Part shown: positions 53,564 through 64,000 of the stretch, in pieces
Numbering within the stretch: the first letter of the stretch is position 1
Layout: each line of letters begins with the position of its first letter
NCBI GenBank assembly: GCA_037074765.1
Contig: JBAMDO010000007.1
Location: 1-64,000, forward strand
Direction of reading: 5' to 3'
Length of the DNA: 64,000 nucleotides
Source of the DNA: Mansonella perstans
Lineage: Eukaryota > Nematoda > Chromadorea > Rhabditida > Onchocercidae
Position numbers and translations under genes: made by a program
The notes under the pieces: generated by a model
Database searches by the model: none
The model's input: the letters and a program-made list of their open reading frames with translations, nothing else
Told to the model about the DNA's origin: nothing

Positions 53564-54858
53564 TCACGAATTTTCTGTCGAAGTTTGTTCTTGCAGTTCA
53601 AACCGACTGTTGCAGTTATGTCCATAACAACAACAAAATGTACTCCTGTCAGCAATACATTTGCGCCGTTCGCAGTTATTCATCGATATCTGTAGCTTAT
53701 TTTAATTTAATAAGATTGGCGGAAGCATGTTCTCTTCTCTTACCCATACAGCTCCATTTTCAAATTTGAAGCCAGCACAATAATCCCGACACCAATTCCT
53801 ATTTCTATGTAGCTTAAAAATGGACAAAAATAAGTGCAATCTGTTAATTGGTTTAATGAAATATCGAATGCTTTTTTCAGCCTCTTCCTTCCTGTCTGTT
53901 ACATAATTTGATGTTGAATGAACTTCATCCTTTTAATCCTGGAATTCATATCTTCCATTTATTTCGGGACAGGAAACTAAACCTACCGCTTGCTGCACCC
54001 AGCAGTCTTGCACGAGTGCTTCACTCTTCATGTTCCAAACCGCATAGCATCCAACGCGCATATCATCTGATGGTGGTCGATAGCACCGTTTCATCTGTAA
54101 TTTATCAGCTAATAAGAATTTTCCATTTTTTCACTTCAATGTCATATTTGTTGCAGGACATCGAAACTTCCAACTAACAAATATGCCTTTGTAGGGGGTG
54201 AAAATCAGGAAGACCAACCACAGAGCTTCCATCGAGCAGACTTTTTCGGCATTTCACATATTCTCGTCCGTGAACATCAAAGCTTGTAAGCTGTTGAATG
54301 GATGGTTGAATTCGATGTCGACGCAGCACTCTTCAAATTTTTTACAATTGTCAGCGCATTTTGACGGTAGGTAGTGAACTATGAAAACAGGGTTCCTTCC
54401 TCCCCTCATCCTGGAAATTTGTCAAAGAAATCCGACGTGAAGCTTCAAGGATAAGGTTCTCTTCGTTTTAAATTTGAAGTTACGTTTCCCACTGTGATTC
54501 AACAATCAAAATCAAGCCGTAAAGTGCGGAGTATGAGTTCCACTTGAAATTACGGAATGAAAGGTGACGTTGAATCTTGAAGATGAAAAATAGGACTTTT
54601 GTTAAGCCGCGGGAGAGGAAACGAAGAAGAGAGGCAGTGACAAAACGGGATGAGAAAAACCTTGCTAGCCTACCGATGCGTCCTGTGATGTCGACTGTTC
54701 TGTTTTGCACGCTCCAGGAAACTATCAATCAAATTTGACACATCCAATTCATCATCCACTACCGTATTCCGGTTCAAAGACTTTGTCTGTAGCAGATTGG
54801 TAGAACACAGTAGGACAAGTACAAATATTTTGGATAACGTTGATGCTAATAATGCCAT
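53564..54858 (-). CDS. TGF-beta/activin type II receptor-like ectodomain protein, apparently secreted (159 aa, 4 exons)
   Basis: Exons: 54858-54674, 54282-54222, 54094-53987 and 53689-53564. All GT-AG, phases agree, 480 nt to a TGA. A hydrophobic signal peptide (residues 1 to about 27) is followed by a polar spacer and an activin-receptor-type domain with ten cysteines at 73, 86, 98, 113, 124, 129, 137, 138, 139 and 144. The signature strands are GCYAVWNMKSEALVQDCW and the terminal FCCCYGHNCNSRF, matching the CFATW...GCW...CCC...CN pattern of type II receptors such as ActRII. In the family this domain binds activin/BMP-type ligands outside the cell. The model then stops after 11 more residues, with no membrane helix or kinase. 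The alternative is splicing at TTC|GTGAAA, two bases before the stop, to undetected downstream exons. The exon 2 donor (TCT|GTGGTT) is weak. Confidence 0.65.
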
Positions 54859-57495
54859 TGCAGATTAGTTAATAACAATACTGCAATAATCATCAAAATG
54901 ATTAAAAAGCATCTTGGCCGTGATCTGATAAAGATCACGAAGCTTCAGTTGAGACGGTTAAGGAAAGTTATTAGAATGAGGGAGATACCGATAGTGATGA
55001 TCAGTTATAGGTCCCCCAGATTGTTGACATCTTTGAAATGCAAAATGGAATTTTGCCCTTTTATGTGTAGTGCGGTGCACTTTAAATGGCATTTTAAAGC
55101 GGAGATGAAAAAGACGAAGTGCTCCTATGTTCAACCCCATTACTTTTCCACCTCTCAGACGAGAATCCTTTTTATACCCTCTTCGCAGGGACCGTCAAAG
55201 TACAGCCCTTAATCAGTTTGTTTATGAATGAATATGTCATTTCTAAACCAATTTGTAATCAATTCATTTTTTCTTGTTTTTACCGTTTCTTCAGGATTTA
55301 TAAACCTTTTTTTATTCTGATTTTGCCCTAATTTCTATAAGAACACTTCTCGACTATGATTAAGTGTTCTGTTAAAGATAGTTAAACGTTTCAAAGTCCC
55401 ACATTCCATACATTCGATAAACTTGTCCTTCAACTAAACCAATCTATTTCCTGGCATTCATTTGAATTCTCGACTATATTATTATTGCTACTGTCACCGA
55501 AAAAAGAAAGATCTACTGGATTATCTTCCATCTACTGGATTTGTCTTCCACCAAGCAAATAACAAACTGAGCTAAAAAGTATCGAGCGCCTAGAGAGAGA
55601 GAGAGATATGGGTATATAGAAGAGATAAACAGGTTGAAATTGAAACTGTCCTATCACATCCTAATATTAAATAAACAAAATGTGTTCTTTGAAAGCTGTA
55701 GTTACTGTAATTCGTAGCGAACAGAAACGGAGCAGACAGTAGTTAAGGCCTGAACTCCGTTCATGACATCATGGATTCACATGGGCAGGAGTGTGAATAA
55801 ATGCGCTTATAAGTGCGCTTTTTTTGGAGTGATATTAGTAAACATTGAATGAGAAGAGATATGAAATGAATTACTGTAAGATAGCGAGCGATGAGTTGAC
55901 AGCAAAGATCTGAGTGGAGATGTAACGGGGTAAGGTGGTATCCGTGGAGTATCGGAGGTCAGGCGACAGATTTGCGCAATGGTTAGTAGGGGACAAACAT
56001 CATCGGGTAGGCGCCAGTAAGAGGAATCTCTCTTCCATCAAGAAATACAGACAGACAGACAGACAATGAACGGGCAGACACACCTCCCACATTGAACTGA
56101 TAAAAAACAGAGAACAGGCCTGGGAGTCGAGCAACGACCGCAGACGGCAATTGTGACGAGGGCGATTTGACGACCCTTCAGAGGAAGAAGGAGCGGCTGA
56201 CCCCCTCGCAGACATAACAAATCCTACCTTGTCCGGTCGGCCGCCAACCAACAAATAGTTTAATAGGTGGGGAGGGAAGGAGGAAACGGAAATGACGAAA
56301 TTCTCCAAGCTGGTTAGCGGGCTGTCTGAACAGGTGGTGTTGGAAGAGAGAGCGGAAGAGGTAAGAATGAGTAAACATGACGGTAGTGTAGAAAAGAGAC
56401 ACCCGGAAGGAGACACCCACAACTGATTCTATCGTCCTTTCTCCTAAGGGCGTGAGCATCGAATTCCCTGGAAGACGAAAGCACTGATGGAAGGACATGC
56501 GCGGCATTGTCACCCTTTCAATGGAACAGTTCAGCTCTCCATGATCAGTGTGTCTGGCTTCGAGCGTCTATTACCTGCCATAAATATGTGCGTCATCCAT
56601 ACCAAACCAATGAATCATCCCTGTGTCACCTCTCCATCAGATGCCTCCATGTACGGGAGTTTGTATGAAGAATTATTGTCTCTATAAATTCAAAATTGGA
56701 AAATCAGGTCTTCTTTCTATAGCTTACGACATGCCATTTCAAAATTCTGCAAATATTTTCCAATGATCTATGAAATAAACAATGAAATGCGACTTTAATT
56801 CTAACTCAAAATTATAGGTAAAAATCCGTGCTCATGCCAAAGCTACAACTTTACCATTCAAAATTACTGCAAAATTTACAGATAGATCAGCCAAGTTAGC
56901 CTGTGTAAAATTTGATTTGCTCAACAATATATCAATGAATACAATGATTTGTCTGTACATATTGTATTAAATCCTTTAGAAGTACAGAAGGGTCAGTTTG
57001 ATTTAGGGAATTGTAAAATGCTTCATTATAAAATCTAGGACCAGGCTTGACATAATTTAGTACATAATTTAGCCTCAATTTCCGGGCATATGAAAATATT
57101 CTGGCTCAATGGCCATACTGCACGAATTCGCCTGGATGAAACAAATGATAATTTATCATAACAATGCAACCGGAAGATTGTGGACCTTTGTGGACATAGC
57201 ACAGTACTGACTAATATTATCAGTTCGATAGTTTGAGCATTTTGGAAGTGGCTGATGCTGCAGCATCGCATTGATACAACCATTTCCGAAAAGTCTGTTG
57301 TTCGAAGTATAATAACAGGAAAATTTTTTCTTAAGGGATTTTGTAACAGTGCCAAATCCAAAGTGACGGATCTTTAAAATGTATCAACTAGGGAATAGCC
57401 AAATTTTAACCAAGACTGGAGAAGTATGTGTGAAAATTATTAAATATACATACAGTAGAAAAACCTATAGTCTTGAAATTTACCAAAGGATTGGT

Positions 57496-57715
57496 TTAGA
57501 TTAGATAAATCAGATCAGATCAGATTAGATTAGATTAGATTAGATTAGATTAGATTAGATTAGATTAGATTAGATTAGATTAGATTAGATTAGATTAGAT
57601 TAGAATTAAATTAGATTAGAATTACATTAGATTAGAATTAGATTAGGTTGGAATTAGATTAGATTAGAATTAAATTAGGTTAGAATCAGATTAGATTAGA
57701 AGATTAGATTAGATA
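57496..57715. repeat. (ATTAG)n pentanucleotide array
   Basis: A near-perfect run of attag/gatta pentamers at about 57520-57604 continues as degenerate attagaatta variants to about 57715. Confidence 0.97.
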
Positions 57716-59259
57716 GAAATGGGCTCTAGCGAAGTGAATATGTGGTCATATTGCTAGGATGTATGTTTACCAAGAATCACTGGCAAAAGTCTAAGGATCT
57801 CAGGAACGGAATACGTTTAGAAAGGCAGTTATCATTGTAACGGTAGAGCCACTACGATCCGATGTTCTTAGAAATGGTATATAGACTGACATTCATCAAA
57901 TTCTCAGCGGTAGCAGTTTCAGAAAGTATTAGAAGGATGAAGTAGAAAATGTCCTGTTTCTATTATGTTTTCCTTGATCGGGATATAAAAAATAGAAACC
58001 GCAAGGTATTGTTCATTTATATGTTGAATCATCTCTTCCGTTTGGGGAAAATATAACAGATGTTCATAGCATACTGAGGAAAACAATTTTTTTGTAATAG
58101 ACGAACTGAAGTGATTATTTTTTTTTACAGCAAATAAATTTAAAGATCCGGTTCGAATAGGAATGGATGTTTTTCAGTATCACCGGTGGTACTGCACTTG
58201 CTGTATTGCTAAACAATTCGCATTGTTCAGGAGAAATACCGCACTGTATATTTGCATGGGTGGCGAAACGGGGACAAATGAGACATAACATTGATACGTT
58301 GGTAGGACGAGTGGGAACGAGAAGACAAATTCCGAGATGAACAAAGTTACCATTTTGAGGTGCTTGTGTTGCATTGCATTGTTAAATAAAACATACAAAG
58401 TTAAAGCAAGTACAATGTAGAGAAATACAATTAACCATAACTTTAAAAAAATATATATCTCAAGAACCCAGAAAACCTTAACACTTTTTGTAAAAGGTCA
58501 AAATTTTGAGAACTTCTTTATTTTGGGAAGAAAATTCAACGAAAGAGACTTTTTTGCATTTCGAATGACCTCTCTTTCGCCATCTGCTCAGGTAAATCTT
58601 ATCGATGGTTAACAAGTTCGCATACCATCAATGAACTTGCAGCGTTGAACTCATCCGGAGTTCGCAATATAACATAAACGCCGCCACTGCAAAAGCTCGA
58701 AAAGAAACTACTAACTACATACAAATTGCTGATTAGAAAAAGCAATTCAAGGCGTTATTGCTACAGATTACTAGCTGAAACTGACACTAGCGTATGAATG
58801 AGTATGAATGCACTACAACTGAAAGAGTATGAATGCAATGCAGTGATTGCTTTCTCTCTGAATGGTAACGTTCCCTGAAAGGAGTGGGAGAATTGTCGCA
58901 TAGACACGATACAAGAAATAAACCTGACAGGAAGAACAGATTAAAATTCAAGGTCGAGTCGTGAAGATGACCGGCAATTCTCGCTGGTGTTCCCAGATGA
59001 GAAATGTTGTGGCTTACGAGGAATTTGGCGATAAAGCACTACTCCTGAAATGGCGTTCATTTTTGCAGGAAGCAGAAGTGCTTACTTAAAAAAATTGATC
59101 CGTTGCCAAAAAGTTCACAGCTAAAGATTAAGATAGAATCGGTCTTCCAGGAATGCCGCCCACTTCACTCATTTCATTTCACTTTCCGTTCATATCGCTA
59201 AACATCAACTTGCAAACAATGTGAAATGTTTGTGTAAACAAACATCTTCACTCAGCATT

Positions 59260-59380
59260 CCTGTAGCAATTTGCTTCTTTCAATATATGCATCCTGAACG
59301 TTGATATGCTTTGAATGTATCCTATAACAATTTGCTTCTTCCAATATATGCATCCTGAACGTTGATATGCTTTGTATGTG
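59260..59380. repeat. 60-bp tandem duplication
   Basis: Two adjacent copies of about 60 bp share gcttctttcaatatatgcat followed by cctgaacgttgatatgcttt, with only a few differences. No coding sense. Confidence 0.9.
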
Positions 59381-62300
59381 CATATGTGCATGCATGTTGC
59401 ATACACGTATGCAAGGTTATGGCAAGAAGCGCTATGCTAGCTGTTTAGCTTGCAGCAGAAAAGACAGCGGCGAATGATACGTGACGGATAGATAGATGTG
59501 TAAAAATGGTGAATGACGCAATGTTTTCTTGTCGAGAGTGGAACAATTGGTGAAGGGCTTAGACGAAGAAGAAGATAACAGCGCCAAGCGCCATTAGGGA
59601 CGGGGTCGTCTCACATACAGGTGGCACCGTGAATTTAGTTGAGAGTAAGAAAAGGACATTCCACGCAAACATTTCATCAATACTGTTCAAAAATGGGAAG
59701 GGAAACAGTCATGCATTTATGCGGAAGATCCATTCCCCTTTTCTCATTCAATCCATCATTTCCGGAATCGGTTCCGGCGATCTGCAATTCTTTCAGCTTC
59801 TATATTTTTGATCTACGCAAATTTGAGCACTGACTGAAACTAACTGCGAAAAATTTCGATTCTTGAAGTTCAAAGACATTTAAAAATATGCATCCCATAG
59901 GGGATGATTATAGAAGCACGTCATGACTTTCAAAGCAGAGGCTACCTAGAGATATCTGTCTGCCAGGGCCTTCTATACACTTCTCTCTAAATACTTAGCA
60001 AGAAAGTCGGAAATGAACAAAATCAATGTCGTATTCCGACAGCGAGTGTCATCTTCAATTGCCATAATTTCCACTTTTGAAGCATTGCAAAAATTAGAAT
60101 GAAGACTGTACTAAATGGAGCCGAAAAGTTGAAGAAAATTCAAAACAGTCGGACTGAGACTAACAATTCAAAAACGATTTAATAAAACCGAAGGTTTTTG
60201 CTAGTAGAACAAAAATAATGCATATAAAGCAGAATATCATTTAAAAAATAAAATTTTTTTGAACAGTAAGAAACGAAAGGTCTTGTCAAATTTTTTACCC
60301 AGTGACATTCCAATCATATATTTTCTTCTTTTTTATTTAAACCAAACAATGAGGACTGAAGAATTCTCATATAATCTTCAATGAACTTCCTATTTGAAAC
60401 AAAAAAACTAAGCTGCTCGGTTTGTTTTGTGCTTCGTTAGGATACTGAAGAGATATGCAAAGCACGGCTGAAAAATAAGGGCCAAGAGCCTTTTTTTTAG
60501 TTTTTCTAGCGGTAACTCTAAAGGCGCAAGAAAATAGATCATCAGATATTGCTAAATTGATGAAGTGATGTATTAACTACACCACACATATCTCGGGTTG
60601 TTTTTGACTTAACATAAACTGATAGTCTAAATATTACTGAATTTCTTTTATCACTTCTCAGTGTTTTGTGATGCTATTTTTCAAACTCAGTGCTGATAGA
60701 TGGCAGTATAATATCCTGAAGAAAGGAGGCCTGCAGGTCTTACAACATTTTCATTTATCAGATGATATCTAAATTTAAGAGGACCGTTTCCGAGGACCGT
60801 CTTATTTGACCCGTTTATTTTCTATCTGTTTCACTATGATAAACATACACAAATGGATAAACAGATCGACGACATAAACGACTGTGGTAAGCAATTGTGA
60901 TGCGCAGTAGGCTACCTTGATTCCAACATATTTCGCTTTACATTTCGCATTCTCTAGATTTGGTGATAAAAATAGAAAGGAAGTAGGAGGGAAAGGATCA
61001 CTGATCTCATACAAGATCTTGGAATGAAAGAAGGGTAATTAAGAGGAAGCAAATCATTCTATCCTTTCGGTGCTTAGAAAATTCCTGTTTTTTTTCTTGT
61101 TCAAAACCATTGATAAGCCATTCATTTTAGTGCAAAACTGAAATTCAATGAAGAACCGTCTTTCCTTCTCTCTCTCTCTCTCAATTCCGTCATTGTAAGA
61201 TATCTCTGTAAGGCACATTTTCTTATAACGGTAACTATAAAAAGATAGCTTGAGTCTTAAACCCAACACTAGGAATCTTCTTCTTGTTGACGTCTATAAT
61301 GCTTATTCACATTTCCTTTGAATAAGGGAGCAAGCATATCTGCAATATCTGCTGTTGAATGCCTTAAAAATTGTTATCCTGATGCGAAATTGGTCCAGTT
61401 TTACTACTCCCCACCAACATTTTATGACCAATTCACAAAATAGCTGAGCAAAATTCAATTATGAAAGACAAATATGCCAATATTTATGGAATGATTGATA
61501 AAAATTAGATAAACAGTTCGCCATTAAGGACAATATAGAAATGTTAAGTTTGACTCAACGAATAAGTGCGTCCGGGAGATTAAATCTTCTTTATATATGT
61601 AATTGGCATGGCAAAGGACAGATAGAGGGCGGACGACCTACTCTTCTTTTCCCCGCCGTAATTATCGTTAATAGTCCTCCTCACCGTCCAGCGTACCAAT
61701 CTCCCATTATTAATGGGTACTGGTCAGAGCTTTTCCCCACCCGTAGGCAACAATTTCCAGCCGCTGTTTATCACTTTATTCTTTCCGTTCCGAATTTTTC
61801 ATTTCTTAGATTTTCAAATAAATATTTGTTTTATTTCGGAAAACTGAGAATGCTTACTATTGCGAAAGCGAATACTTTCCAGCAATGAGTACCCTGATAA
61901 TCTAAACCATATCTGCAGTAATTCTTGCACTGCAAGAACTCCTGTTCGATTTATCACAGCATACTACAGGCGTGGAAAAAACTTTATTTCACCAACAAAT
62001 TTACAAAGTAGATACCGTAATTACACAGCTACTATAATCTCATTATAATTTCATTGCAAGAAGAAAGAAACAGGTTAAGAAAGTTAGACAGATAAGGATG
62101 AATGTAAAAGTTGTTAAACAGATTAACATTTCGTCACACTAAAAAATAATTTCCATTAAAAAAAATTTTTCGGGAAATATTGTCCGGGAAAATTCAAAGT
62201 ACCTGAACTTATAAAGAATATTTAATCATAATGCTGATCTGAAAAAAACGCCATTTATTTTGCTTCTATTTCCAATTTTTTCATTCAATATCAACTTTTA

Positions 62301-64000
62301 TGCTGTATCCCATCAATATTCTTCTGAAACCAAATCGCCGATATCCGTCATAACAATTAGCTACTTAATGCTTAACTACCATGCAAAAAAATGATTCCAG
62401 AATCTTGATAAATCGTCGCCTCAGTATTCACCACATATAATACCTAAGTTGTGCGCTGCCCCACATAACACAATGTTATTGGCAGCACCGAAAAATGTTA
62501 CCAGCACTAACTTATATTTCAGTTTTACTGCATGTACTGCAAAGGAAATATCGAGTAAAGTTGCTCCTTTCTAATTCTCCGAAAATAATGAATATTTTTA
62601 CGAAAATTTTTCTGAATGAATTTGGCTTTATGACAAATATCTTAAAGATCATTTACTATCCGATGTAAAGACAGAGATTTGAGAAATAGCGGTAAGGGAT
62701 TCATTAAGGAAAATAATGAATGAGCTTCGAAAGTGTAAAGCAAATTAAGTACGACGGATTTTGTATTGTATGGACACGAAAGTTTGCCTTTTCGACATTA
62801 TTTGTCATTCATTATTGTTTTCATTCGCAAAATTTTTTACGAATTCCATTACTCAGTTCAATGTTTTTCTTTCATTTATGGATTACCGTTTAGTGATCAT
62901 GACCAAAGTTTATAGTAATTTCTTGATTTTATAATTTATAATTTTTTCTTCGACTCTTAAAAAATATCTTGAAATCCCTAGGATGTTTACCACTCTTTTA
63001 AAATTTTCCGTAGGTGCAGTCTGTGCTATATCGGCGTGATTTATCTACCATACCTTGAATCGAATTTTGTGTCGTATCTTTTGCAAAATTAAAGCATTTC
63101 GTCAACTTTTGTCCTGTATCAATTATTTTTATATCTCACTAAGTGATGACACTAATATTGCTTATATAAATCGGTTTCTGTCAGGCAAAATAAAACAAAT
63201 TAATGTATGTTTCAAATAAATGACATTTACTGACAAGGACTTTATCAAGAATGTCTTTATTCATTTTGGCTAAAATCTCTCAAAACTTTTGGAAAGTTGC
63301 CATCTAAAAATCCATTAAATTTCACGATGAATCACCTATCCGTGTTCTTCTCTGCCTTCTCTCGTTTCAGCCGAACGAAAAAGTTCATGTTTAAAAAGAA
63401 ATCAGAAGTAATGAGGACGGCACAGTAACATGTGAAAAAGTACTGATCAATATGATTAAAAATTTCATCAGCAATGAATGAATGATTGGCGACACTGCTA
63501 TGGGTTACTTTTTAAAATGCCACATATAAAAACAGCGTTGAATATGTCGTTTTAAATTTTCCGAAAGAAGAATGATCTTACAATGTGGTATTTGATAGCT
63601 GTAGAAGTAATAAGTAAAGCTGTTCATTGAAAATATGTTTGAAGTTTCGGACCAAGATACTACCTTTTTGAACTGTCGCGTGATATAGAAGCAAGTAGAT
63701 GTTTTTTAATGACTGATTAAAGAAGTAACTAAATTTTTACAGAACAAACGGTCGTCTAATCATCCTTTAAAAACAAAATTTTTGTTTACTTAATGCATAC
63801 AGAGATGACCAAAAATGAAGCTTATAAAGAAAAATTTTTTTTAAAATAATTTTTGAAGAGCACACAGAAGTTATTACTTTTTAATAATCACGTCATCCTG
63901 GCAATCTCAAAATGGGCAAAAAAAACAAGATTTAAAACTAACGTCCTTGACTGCAACAAAAAATTAGCTTGCACTTTTTTTATTTTCAAAGGTCCAAGGA

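Larger units (their letters stand above)
54859..64000. other. Long stretch without a supported gene
   Basis: Mixed noncoding sequence. 55580-56450 is locally GC-richer and holds GA-rich and CAGA-type simple sequence (GAGAGAGAGAGA near 55590, ACAGACAGACAG near 56048). It may be promoter sequence of the receptor-like gene. Open frames at 56000-56513 and 57035-57361 (minus) are unrecognised. Simple repeats at 57496-57715 and 59260-59380 are listed separately. TC-rich sequence lies near 61165-61185. No RNA gene seen. Confidence 0.45.

Noticed and set aside
53720..53790. Cys-containing frame (NWCRDYCAGFKF) between receptor-like exons
   Set aside because: Its phase does not match the preceding exon, and direct joining of 53987 to 53689 already gives the ten-cysteine pattern in frame.
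56000..56513. Minus-strand frames of 140 and 111 codons
   Set aside because: They overlap in different frames over locally GC-richer simple sequence, where stop codons are rare by chance. No domain is recognisable.
57035..57361. 108-codon minus-strand frame, considered as a transposase relic
   Set aside because: No DDE motifs, repeats or inverted ends could be found, and similarity was not convincing.

Overview
The window looks like nuclear DNA of a nematode, probably a spirurid/filarial-type worm. It is AT-rich. Genes are split into many short exons joined by short to medium introns with T-rich TTTCAG/TTGCAG 3' splice sites. Likely spliced-leader (SL) acceptors lie just upstream of several start codons. 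No bacterial operons, rRNA, tRNA or CRISPR arrays were seen. I assembled the gene models by hand from reading frames and splice phases. Where the text says phases agree, every exon junction keeps the frame. Species and homology statements come from remembered family features, not from a search.

Layout. 1-6.0 kb: no convincing gene. 6.0-9.0 kb (-): a MATH+BTB protein, 429 aa in 8 exons. 10.0-11.6 kb (-): complete thymidylate synthase, 306 aa in 7 exons. 15.2-19.05 kb (+): a secreted dermatopontin-like protein with a long polar tail, first exon not found. 21.2-26.3 kb (+): a BTB-BACK-Kelch protein of the IVNS1ABP type. 28.55-32.03 kb (+): a brainiac/BRE-5-type beta-1,3-glycosyltransferase, 313 aa. 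33.4-35.25 kb (-): an unrecognised 261-aa polar, partly coiled-coil protein. 36.5-39.76 kb (+): PDIA6/P5-type disulfide isomerase, 436 aa. 41.7-43.6 kb (-): a three-exon gene derived from a Merlin/IS1016-type transposase with the first catalytic Asp replaced. 44.45-45.11 kb: a G-rich minisatellite of about 35-bp units. 45.23-46.26 kb (+): DIM1/TXNL4A (U5 snRNP 15 kDa), 142 aa. 46.73-47.57 kb (+): Mediator subunit MED21, 131 aa. 50.95-51.17 kb (-): a doubtful CK1-like kinase fragment. 53.56-54.86 kb (-): a four-exon gene for a TGF-beta/activin type II receptor ectodomain that meets a stop before any kinase domain. 54.9-64 kb: no gene supported; holds an (ATTAG)n array and other simple repeats.

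Most genes are ordinary housekeeping functions (dTMP synthesis, ER folding, splicing, transcription, glycolipid synthesis, ubiquitin-ligase adaptors). The neighbours share no obvious pathway. The one possible operon is DIM1-MED21: same strand, 475 bp apart, each with an SL-like acceptor just before its ATG.

The observations most worth following are the apparently kinase-less type II receptor ectodomain with all ten family cysteines, the intron-bearing Merlin-derived gene with a lost catalytic residue, and the minisatellite that ends about 125 bp before the DIM1 start codon.
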